Assembly (NCBI GenBank): GCA_018646625.1
Contig: JABGUJ010000004.1
Span: 62,001-126,000, forward strand
Reading direction: 5' to 3'
DNA length: 64,000 nt
Source: Candidatus Woesearchaeota archaeon
GTDB taxonomy: Archaea; Nanobdellota; Nanobdellia; Woesearchaeales; JABGUJ01
The notes beneath the pieces are model-generated. The model was not told the origin of the DNA, made no database searches, and saw nothing but the letters and a program-made list of their open reading frames with translations. Of this stretch, positions 34,201 through 41,434 are shown piece after piece; the stretch's first letter is position 1; each line of letters starts with the position of its first letter. A program made the translations under genes and the position numbers.

Positions 34201-37200
34201 TCTTACCAAATTCAAGCATTGATGTGGAGAATAATGTTATTTCATCAGGGAATATTTCTTTGTCTTCTTTAGAAGTTTTTGCCCCTTTAGGTCAATCTAG
34301 CTCAATGTGTCAAACACTCAACTCTGATCTCCTACTAGATATTAATCTCGATACAAATGGGAGTTGTTTTACAATAAATTCCTCGAATATAGTCATCAAC
34401 GGAAATGGTTACACGATCACAGGTGATGGATCGGGATATGGTATAAACAACTCGGCAGGCTTCGATAATATCACAATAATAAACTTTACTGGAATCAATA
34501 ATTTCTCAAATGGCATATACGCAGAAGGCATGCAAAATTCTACAATATATAACAATACCATACAAAGCGCAAATGGTAACAATGCGCATGCGATTCGTTT
34601 AGGGGACTCATCTAGTTTCAATAATATATCTTCAAACACAATTAGTTTAAACGGAAACACTGCACATGGAGTCTATTTAACTGGTTCTTCTGATTCTGCT
34701 TATATATCTAGTAATACGATAACTGATACATCCGTAAATAACGAAGCAATCTATATCGTGGCTTCAGATAATGCAATTATAGAACATAATACGATAACTC
34801 TATCGGGTGGTAGGGCTATTGAGTTGAATGGGGCCGTAACTAACAATACAATAACTAACAACAACATTGAAGTATCTTCTGGAGGATATGGTATTATACT
34901 TTTATCAGGTCCTTACAATAACATGGTTTCGTATAACAATGTTACTGGTAGTTTAGTATCTCACTCGATATATCTGGTTAACGGAGATGATAATACCATC
35001 TATCATAACATTGTTGATGTGGCCTCAACCGGAGAACCTGTTATGTATCTTAATGTAGGATCTGAGAATAACAACATATCAACGAATATAATAACAACAT
35101 CTGATGTGGGCTCTCATGGAATACGAGTTGAGAACTCTGACAATAACCTATTTGAGTACAATAATGTAACTGCAACACAAACAAGTGGTTATGGTTTTAG
35201 ACTGAATAATGCAGACAATAACACAATATTTGCAAATAATATCAACGGAACAAGTACTTCAACAAACGGGATAGATATTTCTAACAGTACCAACAACAAA
35301 TTATATTCTAACTTCATCAATACTTTGTATTATGGTGCGGAAGGGATATATTTGGACGATGGGACAAATAATACTAACATTTCTATGAATCAAATAGTAA
35401 CTGAAGGAGAAGATGCGTATGGGATTTACATATATCGTGATTCTTCAAACAATTATTTCAACAGTAATAATATTACTGTATTGACATCTATTGGGGTTAT
35501 GGTGCGAGTAGATTCGGATGATAATGAATTCCATTCTGATACTGTCAACGTAGTTAACAACGCAAGTTTCTACATATATCAGAACGCCGCGGGAACGACA
35601 CTCGACGATGTGATAATAAATAATGGCCCGAACATCTCTAGTAGTTCAATGGATAACATATCGATCGGCGGGGTGGTTGCGATTCCGCCAGATGTTGATA
35701 ATCTAAGCAACATGTCAGACTATCTAACTATAAATAGTCAAGGAGATGGCGCGCATATTGATCTCAACTTAAGTTATACAACAGTCGATGTTACTAATGT
35801 ATCTGAGAGCAGCATACGCTTATATGAGTATAACGGATCAAACTGGACTTTGGTATCTACTTCTGGAGTTGATACATTAAACAATGTTGTTTATTCAGGA
35901 GAAATAATTAATTTTTCCATCTTTGCTCCTTTTGGAACATCTGGTGCATTTAATCCGACGATTAATAACATAGAATGTAGTGTTGATAATGGCACCAACT
36001 GGTCAACATGTTCCTCTGTTACGTATGGGGGGGAAATAACCAATCTATCTATTAATTGCACAGATCCTAACGGCGATGTTTCCTATGCGAGTTTTAGAGT
36101 TTATAACGAATATGATGATAACAATGTACTGAACCAAACAAACTCTACGCAGTCCTTAGGAGATCGTTGGATTATTAACACAAACTTCTCATTTCAAGAT
36201 TCAGGAAATATGTTGATTGAGACAATATGCACAGACTTACAAAACAACACAGATGACTATAACACAACTTGGTTTGTAGATTGGGGCACTTTACAACCAT
36301 ATTACGTGAATTCTACTGGTGATCTAGTGTATTCGCTAGATGGCTTCAATGTTACTCGATCCGAATTTTTCAATATGACAACAGGCGTACTCTGTGTTGG
36401 AGGAGAATGTCCTAATGTAACTGCTGCCCTAGATCCAATGCCCGTCGTAAAGAAGATTAAGGCAAAAGTTGCAGGTCGCAGTTTGAGAAAAGCAGAGAAT
36501 TTACCAAAACGATTCAGAGAGAACAAAAAAGAGCGTAAACCAGGCCAAATAAAAATAATACACTTCAAGTCTATTATTCAAGATGAATGGAAAGAAGAAC
36601 TAACTAGTCTTGGTGTAGTTCTCTATAATTATCGTCCTGAAAACTCCTTTGTTGCAAGAATAACAGACATAGGTTCTGTTACATCTTTACCTTATGTTGA
36701 ATCCATTGGTGATTTACCCAAGGAACGTAAGATTGTTGGTGCGGAAAGAAAGAAAGCCAGAAGGCAAAGTTACAAAGCATCTGTTAACAAACGAACCCGA
36801 TTTTCTTTGGGGATATTTGATGAAGGGGATAGAGATGATGTGATTACTAATCTGAATAATAATTCAATAGAGATCTTAACAGTTACTGATGATAAGATCA
36901 CATTCATTGCAAGCACACAAGAAGTAGACTCAATTGTATCTTTACCTGAAGTTGAATATGTTGAAGACGTGATTCAATATACCATAAAGAATGATTTAGC
37001 TACTGACACTATGGAAATTGACCAGGTAGGTTGGTTAGCTTATGGTTTGTCCGGAAATAACATGACTGTCGCAGTTGCTGATTCTGGATTAGATACGGGT
37101 GTAGATAACTTCTCGGTTGATGATGATATTCACAGGGATTTTGATAATCGGGCGACTATTTATAATTGGAATTGCACAGTTTACGGTGAGAGTTGTACTG

Positions 37201-40199
37201 ATCCTGATGATAAGAACGGGCATGGAACTCATGTGACTGGTTCGGTTGCGGGAGATGGTAACAGATCGACTAACCAATATAGAGGGTCTGCATATGAGTC
37301 AAACATAATCTTTCAAGCCATAGGTGATGACGATGGATCGAGAAGTGTATATCCTCCTCCTACTTTGGCTGAATTATTCTCGCAAGCATACAACGCTGGT
37401 GCGAGAATACATACAAATAGTTGGGGCGGCGGCGGTAATGGCTATTACTACAGCGATTGTACTGCGGTTGATGCGTTTTTGTATGATTATCCTGAATTAT
37501 TAATCCTTTTTGCAGCAGGCAATGAAGGATCTGGAACTAATACTATTGACGCACCTGGAACTTCAAAAAATACGTTGACTGTTGGTGCCTCATACAATTC
37601 AAGATCGGGAAATATAGATACTATTGCTAGTTTTAGTTCAAGAGGACAAACAGATGATGGTAGAGTTAAACCAGACGTGGTCGCACCTGGGACTGCAATA
37701 TATTCAACTAAATCTAGTCAAATTGATTCCGCAACACCGGCATGTAATACTGGAGGACTGGGGGGATCATACTATTCATCATGTCAAGGAACTAGTATGG
37801 CGACACCTTTAGTTGCAGGTATGGCTACTCTAACTAGAGAATATTTTCAAGAATGGCAAGACGAAACAAATGTTTCGGGAGTTTTAGTTAAGGCGGCAAT
37901 AATCAGTGGTGCAGATGAAACAAGTTACGGCTTTCCAAGCACTGCGACAGGGTGGGGCAGAGTGAATCTAACAAGAACCATTAATCCGCCACCTCCTGCA
38001 GGTTTTGACTACATAGATAACAAAACTGGTTTAACAACAGGAAATACTGCATCTTACACTTTTGATGTAACTGACACTTCGGTTCCTGTAAAAGTAACAT
38101 TAGTCTGGATGGACTATGAAGCATCCGCTGGCGCCGATCCTACACTAATCAATGATTTAAATCTGTTAGTACAAACACCAAACGCCAGTTTATACAGAGG
38201 AAATGATTTCGATGCAACGCCTGATGATGAAAATGATTCCATAAACAACGTTGAGATTGTAAGAATTAGCGATCCAGAAACAGGAACGTTCACAGTTAAC
38301 ATAACAGGGTACAACATTCCTCAAGGACCTCAACCTTATGCATTAATTTTCTATGGCGGAATAAGGCTGGCCGCATCAGATAAATTTGATGACGTATTAT
38401 CGACTGATTTAGAATCTCTAAACAATACAGCGATACAAAACGTAACCAATTTAACAATTGGAATTGCAAACAAAGGTCAAATAAATTATGGTTTGCAAGG
38501 AGTTAATGTCTCTGGGGCCGATTTGAATAAATACATAACAATAGATGATAACTTAATTAGTTTAGATGCGGACAACCTACCACTGCTAAATACGTCTGCA
38601 AGGCTAAGTATTTTTGATCTATCTTATTCTTGGACGCCGCTAATATACAAAGACGGCTCAGTATGTTCAGATTGTAGTGACATAACTTACACTAATGGGA
38701 ACTTATCATTTAATGTGACTGGATTCAGCAACTATACGACAAGTGTTAGTGCACAACTTGCTATTAATGACGACACTGATGATGGAATTACTGCTTATCC
38801 TAATCAAGAAATATATTTCTATGCGAACTACACCAATATAACTGACAACTCTCCAATAAATAACTCGGTTGGACAATGTACTATTACTTTTGAGAGTTCT
38901 CCTACTCACACCATGACATATAATGCTGCAACAGGAGAATATGAATATAGTAGAACCTTTTCTTCAAATACTACATATACTTACATTATCTCATGTAACG
39001 GTACTGATTACGAACCACTAAGTTTGTCAGATGACATAATTGTTCAAAACAGCAGCGAGTCTAAAGGATTAATATCAACAACGGAAGGCGCAACTCCATT
39101 CTGGACAAATGCATCAAGTAATCCTGCCAACTCTTCAGAATATTCTTGTTTATTGAATATGCGGGGAGGAGAAACTTGTAATCAAACCTGGTATGTGACG
39201 CCCACGGGAAATGTAGGCACAACCTGGAACTTCTTTTCAATATACGAATCAACAGTTAATTCAAGTTATGTGATTTCTAATACTTCGAACACAGTTAATG
39301 TTACAATTACTTTGGGATCATCTGTTGAAGCACCTACTGCGTTATTCATCACAAACATAAACGATTCGGCATTGTACTTGAATTGGACAAATGTTGTAGA
39401 TGCAGATAGTTACACGGTTTATTACAGTACAAATGTAACACAAATACTAAACCTGAACATTAGCAATTTAGGTGCTGCTGTAACAAACGTAACTGGAATA
39501 CCGATACTTAACTGGACTGACACAAGTTCCGGATCTGTAACAGAAAGATATTATAGAGTTGCCGCAATTAGGTCGGGTGATGGTAATTTAACAACTGATA
39601 CGATTGGTAAGTACGACATAGAAGTTGTTGAGGCGACAGGAATACCTGGAAGCGGCGTAGATCTTAACTTGATATCCGTTCCTTTAATACCTAACAATTA
39701 TAGCATAAATGCGATACTTAATCAATCATCCGACAATGACTTGATTTACAGATACAATACGGACACCCAGAATTACCAAAGCACGCAATTTTTTGAAGGA
39801 TTTGGTTGGTTTGGTGATTTTGACGAATTTGAACCTGGGGTGGGTTATGCTTTCAAACCAGTTGCAGCTTCTTATAATTTCACAGTACTAGGAATTGTGC
39901 CTTCGAGCAATCTAACTGTGGCTATCAAAAACGCAACAGGGGTGCCGGGCAGCGGAATAGATTTAAATTTAATCGGCTGGCACAGCCCTCAAACCGTGTG
40001 CAATATAAGTGCCATAATTGATAACGCATCTAATAGTGATATAATTTATCGCTACAATACGCAAAGCCAAAACTACCAAAGCACGCAATTCTTCGACGGG
40101 TTTGGTTGGTTTGGTGATTTTGACTGTTTTGAGCCCGGAGTTGCATATGAATTTAAACCAGTAACGAGAAGTTATAATCTCAGCTACGGCCTTTCCTAG
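28230..40199 (+). CDS. Giant secreted beta-helix protein with embedded subtilisin-like protease
   Basis: A 3,989-aa protein with GTG start fixed by a Shine-Dalgarno and an upstream stop. Order: signal peptide (1-24), Cys-rich acidic head (about 40-200), LamG-like segment (about 210-410), long NosD-like right-handed beta-helix arrays (about 420-2700), a subtilase pro-domain-like region (about 2770-2910), S8 peptidase domain (about 2940-3230) with Asp2951 (VADSG), His2998 (GHGTHV), oxyanion Asn3098 (AAGNEG) and Ser3189 (GTSMATP), the beta-barrel domain usual after such subtilases (about 3240-3380), further beta domains, Fn3 and the terminal module shared with gene 1. All catalytic residues are intact. 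In other subtilases the pro-domain is cut off autocatalytically; here that would separate about 2,800 residues of stalk from the protease (inference). Its stop codon directly abuts the stop of the convergent gene at 40200. N-glycosylation sequons are very frequent. Confidence 0.9.
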   Translation: MNTSRLFLAIFVVYFLLIQPLAATSQINPSYSFNLPVDDTTLDDCLTNDDCDESYHCSNESLCAECSLWEDDDICCNGERGGDCGLEEETNCQDGTDNDDDYFVDCEDADCILNEECRCSARDDCWDNTYCFDGLCIPCDKNEDDWVCCQGEDLKSADCQSEDNVERICDDLRDNDFDGNKDCEDSDCKDNWQCFSYSTNEIYTISSSEPASSFFDDFNLGINSSFYIISNGTDLTINSYNGMVLVNGSFDHELELYPYVDIKTISNISDGDFLATVDINITDTGGSLVSAELYGGFVLSNTSGQYVTCEIDLNTTHYRLLIYNDSYGEAADKALLTNGTGLLSMGYNSETNNITCEFGGESISAYYPYIANEDHGLVITGGLSAIGTPDNIGGDVNITFDNLNYTLIPLECGANLASSTTLDSDLLGCGSYAINISSDNVTLDCNGYTIQGDGSYGIYVDANNFTLQNCNISFNGTSSNYAIYYTYDNKSNSNLFNNTIYAGNNTAIWVHNRLFNLTITDNHIEAADFNVLMISSTSSGVVLTNNTILGQGWIVSFGASNGVVTNNVMNASNGWYAFSLIGDNNTVANNNISATGQKTFYLEGSNNTVYDNRVQANGPALFSQSADPDQNTFLNNRFATSLNIGYLVSLYSFSHSNVLVYNNSFGEIRWSGEGLSLDTSDAATLDHGEGLNISQNFISFDSDTFTEVYDQIATISFYNLSYNETPVLLKDGARCDHTDSCNISYNNVTGILYANVSEFSNYTTTADVPCGIINSNFNLSYDLTSSETCFTINSSNVVLDCAGYTITGNGSGYGVNITNVDNVTIENCIVNNFSRGISKDGYDLNTYYTFQNNTINTYGESGYGLYLIVSQNSTIFNNTITTSGYQGSALYFNPGINYSNVSQNTLTTYANWSYGIFPALSYNNVIDSNTIVTYGNTSDGMDAPSSYGNTISNNNITIYGEAGGIDIVYNSSHNTISNNVITHSGDDSAALELCEYATNNTLSNNIVQITGTDSAGIDICDYAYNNTIINGILNATLFSDVILENGGNNNVFLNVSFNKSDVGFEGTSGSIIVRWYVQVNVTDELSSPISSVNVSGYNVTSQVEDSALTDANGQATLTLTEFTQNSSHTTYATPHSVIASLQGYADDSSSVNLTQTESTTVQLTLTNDCAVLNGDYTLVRDITTSGTCFHINASDITIDGAGYSLTGDGTGYGINNSGQFDNLIIRNFGNISNFKFPIYTYFMTDSVIYNNTIDIPAIGGGSGVYLKYSDNNNISLNNITTQSSSTGIEGPGADNNDIFYNTISTTGGTGYGIQFYTSSSSNTLFGNTISSSGVGTDAVRISGGSSYNISNNTLFSLNSTSMGLYLSASHSFVISNTINTTGNSADGINLVGVTNMTLTSNTIYTTGEGSGGYGIDLATVSDSHIAENNITTTGDNFGAITFSNSNSNVVELNTATTYGSESDSLLLVNADHNIVSENIITTYGYDANGVYISSGSTNCTLISNTINTQSQYGRGIQMASTPDYPSMTFFNNNITTEGYLAEGMWLYYAHYANVTSNRITTNGNSSIVLRYSLSNHTSSQNNILISNGNSSHCLTHSTSFNSTASNNIINTTGNSSHGTWSSNIESTNISYNNITTESALARGIMHDNSNDNWFTNNIIVTNGDDAIGITNSNCERDTISYNTVTTQGNDADGIYFVGSPNTTANNNNISITGESGNAMLIVTSQRANLSNNTASVERDSVFDVYLITSNNSQVIGNYFISDGNNSHPIVLERTHHSLISDNEIITYNLSSGIYLANLSSLNNITSNNITTYGDQGHGIYSNYNASQNRIENNYVDVSGNATTGITLLGFSNNYTIANNTLSYSGNEVFQGIYINASDNNIILSNLADYQPGTGKWAFYIYDVENTLVNGLVMPESVNITTNYLKRVAVDIESSPESHSSELRNLSTFLQILGVTDEAYIDFNLSYDGVDITSIDESSLRIYWYNGTDWAVLPNSSIDVENNVISSGNISLSSLEVFAPLGQSSSMCQTLNSDLLLDINLDTNGSCFTINSSNIVINGNGYTITGDGSGYGINNSAGFDNITIINFTGINNFSNGIYAEGMQNSTIYNNTIQSANGNNAHAIRLGDSSSFNNISSNTISLNGNTAHGVYLTGSSDSAYISSNTITDTSVNNEAIYIVASDNAIIEHNTITLSGGRAIELNGAVTNNTITNNNIEVSSGGYGIILLSGPYNNMVSYNNVTGSLVSHSIYLVNGDDNTIYHNIVDVASTGEPVMYLNVGSENNNISTNIITTSDVGSHGIRVENSDNNLFEYNNVTATQTSGYGFRLNNADNNTIFANNINGTSTSTNGIDISNSTNNKLYSNFINTLYYGAEGIYLDDGTNNTNISMNQIVTEGEDAYGIYIYRDSSNNYFNSNNITVLTSIGVMVRVDSDDNEFHSDTVNVVNNASFYIYQNAAGTTLDDVIINNGPNISSSSMDNISIGGVVAIPPDVDNLSNMSDYLTINSQGDGAHIDLNLSYTTVDVTNVSESSIRLYEYNGSNWTLVSTSGVDTLNNVVYSGEIINFSIFAPFGTSGAFNPTINNIECSVDNGTNWSTCSSVTYGGEITNLSINCTDPNGDVSYASFRVYNEYDDNNVLNQTNSTQSLGDRWIINTNFSFQDSGNMLIETICTDLQNNTDDYNTTWFVDWGTLQPYYVNSTGDLVYSLDGFNVTRSEFFNMTTGVLCVGGECPNVTAALDPMPVVKKIKAKVAGRSLRKAENLPKRFRENKKERKPGQIKIIHFKSIIQDEWKEELTSLGVVLYNYRPENSFVARITDIGSVTSLPYVESIGDLPKERKIVGAERKKARRQSYKASVNKRTRFSLGIFDEGDRDDVITNLNNNSIEILTVTDDKITFIASTQEVDSIVSLPEVEYVEDVIQYTIKNDLATDTMEIDQVGWLAYGLSGNNMTVAVADSGLDTGVDNFSVDDDIHRDFDNRATIYNWNCTVYGESCTDPDDKNGHGTHVTGSVAGDGNRSTNQYRGSAYESNIIFQAIGDDDGSRSVYPPPTLAELFSQAYNAGARIHTNSWGGGGNGYYYSDCTAVDAFLYDYPELLILFAAGNEGSGTNTIDAPGTSKNTLTVGASYNSRSGNIDTIASFSSRGQTDDGRVKPDVVAPGTAIYSTKSSQIDSATPACNTGGLGGSYYSSCQGTSMATPLVAGMATLTREYFQEWQDETNVSGVLVKAAIISGADETSYGFPSTATGWGRVNLTRTINPPPPAGFDYIDNKTGLTTGNTASYTFDVTDTSVPVKVTLVWMDYEASAGADPTLINDLNLLVQTPNASLYRGNDFDATPDDENDSINNVEIVRISDPETGTFTVNITGYNIPQGPQPYALIFYGGIRLAASDKFDDVLSTDLESLNNTAIQNVTNLTIGIANKGQINYGLQGVNVSGADLNKYITIDDNLISLDADNLPLLNTSARLSIFDLSYSWTPLIYKDGSVCSDCSDITYTNGNLSFNVTGFSNYTTSVSAQLAINDDTDDGITAYPNQEIYFYANYTNITDNSPINNSVGQCTITFESSPTHTMTYNAATGEYEYSRTFSSNTTYTYIISCNGTDYEPLSLSDDIIVQNSSESKGLISTTEGATPFWTNASSNPANSSEYSCLLNMRGGETCNQTWYVTPTGNVGTTWNFFSIYESTVNSSYVISNTSNTVNVTITLGSSVEAPTALFITNINDSALYLNWTNVVDADSYTVYYSTNVTQILNLNISNLGAAVTNVTGIPILNWTDTSSGSVTERYYRVAAIRSGDGNLTTDTIGKYDIEVVEATGIPGSGVDLNLISVPLIPNNYSINAILNQSSDNDLIYRYNTDTQNYQSTQFFEGFGWFGDFDEFEPGVGYAFKPVAASYNFTVLGIVPSSNLTVAIKNATGVPGSGIDLNLIGWHSPQTVCNISAIIDNASNSDIIYRYNTQSQNYQSTQFFDGFGWFGDFDCFEPGVAYEFKPVTRSYNLSYGLS
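36550..37930 (+). other. Pro-domain plus S8 peptidase domain inside gene 3
   Basis: The pro-domain-like part (about 36550-36980) has two small alpha/beta repeats ending near PLPYVE and SLPEVEYVE motifs, the pattern of I9-like subtilase inhibitors. The catalytic part carries the Asp codon at 37080, His at 37221, Asn at 37521 and Ser at 37794, each in its canonical motif. Confidence 0.9.
39330..40196 (+). repeat. Shared C-terminal module, copy in gene 3
   Basis: 289 codons that align without gaps by eye to 21252-22118 of gene 1, including more than 40 identical bases around 39350-39390. The two GFGWFGDFD repeats are preserved. High DNA identity across 18 kb suggests recent duplication or ongoing gene conversion. 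Confidence 0.9.
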
Positions 40200-41042
40200 T
40201 CACTTAAACAGCAAACAACCATAACCAACACAGCAAGAATAATCTCCACTAACATCTCCTGAAGTATAATACTTTAACAGCGAAGAATTCTTATCTTTCA
40301 ATAAAGAAACTAAAACAGGAATATTATTTCGACCACAAATTGTGGCTTCCTTCTCCGAAACATAGAAGTTAAAACCAATTGCATCATTCTTAAGAATAAA
40401 ATCGATTGCGCCTTTATCTAACTCATAAACATTCTTTTTAACATCCGAGGTGAATGGAACATAACCATAATTAACACCATAATGTGTGAAGTCGGAAGAA
40501 GCGATCACAATAACTTCTTTACCACTTTCGGAGATTGCTTTCTGAATCAAAGCAGAATTATTCTCAAACTCACTATCACCAATTAACAATGGAACGAACT
40601 TAAAGTCTGGATAAATAAACTGCAAGAAAGGAATCTGAACTTCAATTGAATGTTCATTTTGATGATTCTCAGAACTCTCGATGGCACCATGCTTAACCAA
40701 CAAGTCCACAAACTCATCATCACACTCAGCTACGCCTAACGGAGTCTCCCACCCGCCTTTCATCGTACATGGTTTACCTTTATATCTATGATTTGTACCT
40801 AATATCAAAACTAAATCTGGCTTTTTACTCTCTGCCAAAGCCTTGTAGAACCAAGCAGCACACATACCTGAGTAAGGATATCCCGCGTGAGGAACTATTC
40901 CGCCATATATCCTTAAAGAACCAGCTGAGCCAGGCAAAGAACCAGGTCCAAAAGAAGAAGTAAAACATTCCTTAATAGAATTAAGCAATTCTTCTTTATC
41001 TGAAGAGTAAAACTGTCCTGAAACTATCGGTTTTCGTATCAT
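40200..41042 (-). CDS. MEMO1 family protein (AmmeMemoRadiSam system protein B)
   Basis: A 280-aa protein that matches the MEMO family over its full length: it begins with the typical RKPxVSGQFY motif, has the GGIVPHAGYPYSG segment, LGTNHR, EHSIEVQIPFLQ and ASSDFTHYG motifs. The family has the fold of class III extradiol dioxygenases; in prokaryotes it often occurs with an AMMECR1 protein and a radical SAM protein, and its substrate is not known. Neither partner is in this window. The gene is convergent with gene 3, stop to stop with no gap. The ATG at 41042 lies 27 nt from an A/T-rich TATA element (41064-41073), so the mRNA is probably leaderless. Confidence 0.85.
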   Translation of the reverse strand: MIRKPIVSGQFYSSDKEELLNSIKECFTSSFGPGSLPGSAGSLRIYGGIVPHAGYPYSGMCAAWFYKALAESKKPDLVLILGTNHRYKGKPCTMKGGWETPLGVAECDDEFVDLLVKHGAIESSENHQNEHSIEVQIPFLQFIYPDFKFVPLLIGDSEFENNSALIQKAISESGKEVIVIASSDFTHYGVNYGYVPFTSDVKKNVYELDKGAIDFILKNDAIGFNFYVSEKEATICGRNNIPVLVSLLKDKNSSLLKYYTSGDVSGDYSCCVGYGCLLFK

Positions 41043-41063
41043 ATCATTAGTTCAACAAGCGCC

Positions 41064-41073
41064 AATTAAATTT
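41064..41073 (-). promoter_or_regulatory. TATA box of the MEMO gene
   Basis: AAATTTAATT on the minus strand with a purine-rich BRE-like stretch before it, centred 27 nt from the ATG; predicts leaderless transcription. Confidence 0.5.
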
Positions 41074-41215
41074 CTTTCGTATTTTCTAAATTTTTTCACT
41101 GGACATCCAAATTATTTTCGAATAAGCCTATACAACAGATATCTATCACATAGAATCGCTAAAGCACACTGGTCACTAGACTTCTACTCGTGTGAGATTA
41201 ATAAAAAGAAAGAAT

Positions 41216-41271
41216 GCTGGAGTAACAGAGCCCAGCAAGCAACGAACAAAAGTTCGCCGACACACCACGTC
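41216..41271 (+). pseudogene. Decayed partial copy of the downstream tRNA-Leu gene
   Basis: The first 17 bases match the 5' end of the tRNA gene at 41311 with one change, and the last 15 match its variable arm (ACACCACGTC plus flank) with one indel. The anticodon arm is replaced by an unrelated perfect hairpin (CGAAC-AAAA-GTTCG, 41243-41256), and T arm and 3' acceptor strand are missing. It therefore cannot fold into a normal tRNA. It may be a relic of tandem duplication or a derived small RNA. Confidence 0.6.
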
Positions 41272-41310
41272 AAAGAACATAATACAAACAAAATATTTAA
41301 ATTTTTGTAT

Positions 41311-41430
41311 GCTGGAGTAGCAGAGCCTGGTTAATGCGCCGGCCTCAAGGACCGGCGACGACACCACGTCTCGCGGGTTCAAATCTCGCTATACGAATTT
41401 GGATTGCGGGTGAAATTCCCGCCTCCAGCG
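41311..41430 (+). tRNA. tRNA-Leu(CAA) with a 33-nt intron in the T-loop
   Basis: Exons are 41311-41383 and 41417-41430. Acceptor stem GCTGGAG/CTCCAGC (41311-41317 with 41423-41429), 3-bp D stem with the usual GCCTGG loop, anticodon stem CCGG/CCGG with an apparent C-A mismatch at 31-39, loop CTCAAGG with anticodon CAA (41344-41346), and a variable arm GACG-ACACCA-CGTC typical of type II tRNAs. Removing the intron restores a perfect T arm, GCGGG-TTCAAAT-CCCGC. The spliced length is 87 nt including the discriminator, which appears to be G (41430) where archaeal tRNA-Leu normally has A. CCA is not encoded. The assignment to Leu rests on the anticodon; the G73 is odd because G73 is typical for tRNA-Ser. 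Confidence 0.9.
41384..41416 (+). other. Archaeal tRNA intron with canonical bulge-helix-bulge, T-loop (59/60)
   Basis: The pre-tRNA pairs GCGGG (41373-41377) with CCCGC (41418-41422), then TTCA (41378-41381) with TGAA (41411-41414), has 3-nt bulges AAT (41382-41384) and ATT (41415-41417), and continues with CTCGC (41385-41389) pairing with GCGGG (41406-41410) under a 16-nt loop. Two 3-nt bulges flanking a 4-bp helix are exactly the splicing-endonuclease substrate; cutting after the second base of each bulge gives a 33-nt intron. Confidence 0.9.
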
Positions 41431-41434
41431 CCCT

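Noticed and set aside
12000-35700. Regularly repeated short Asn-rich DNA words that resemble a CRISPR or satellite array
   Set aside because: The repeats are in-frame codons of beta-helix turns (NN, NNT, NS patterns), of irregular spacing and diverged; there are no unique spacers of constant length.
41373-41389. A T arm GCGGG-TTCAAAT-CTCGC that would make a tRNA without intron
   Set aside because: The acceptor 3' strand does not follow it; CTCCAGC lies 33 nt further on, and the bulge-helix-bulge explains the extra bases precisely.
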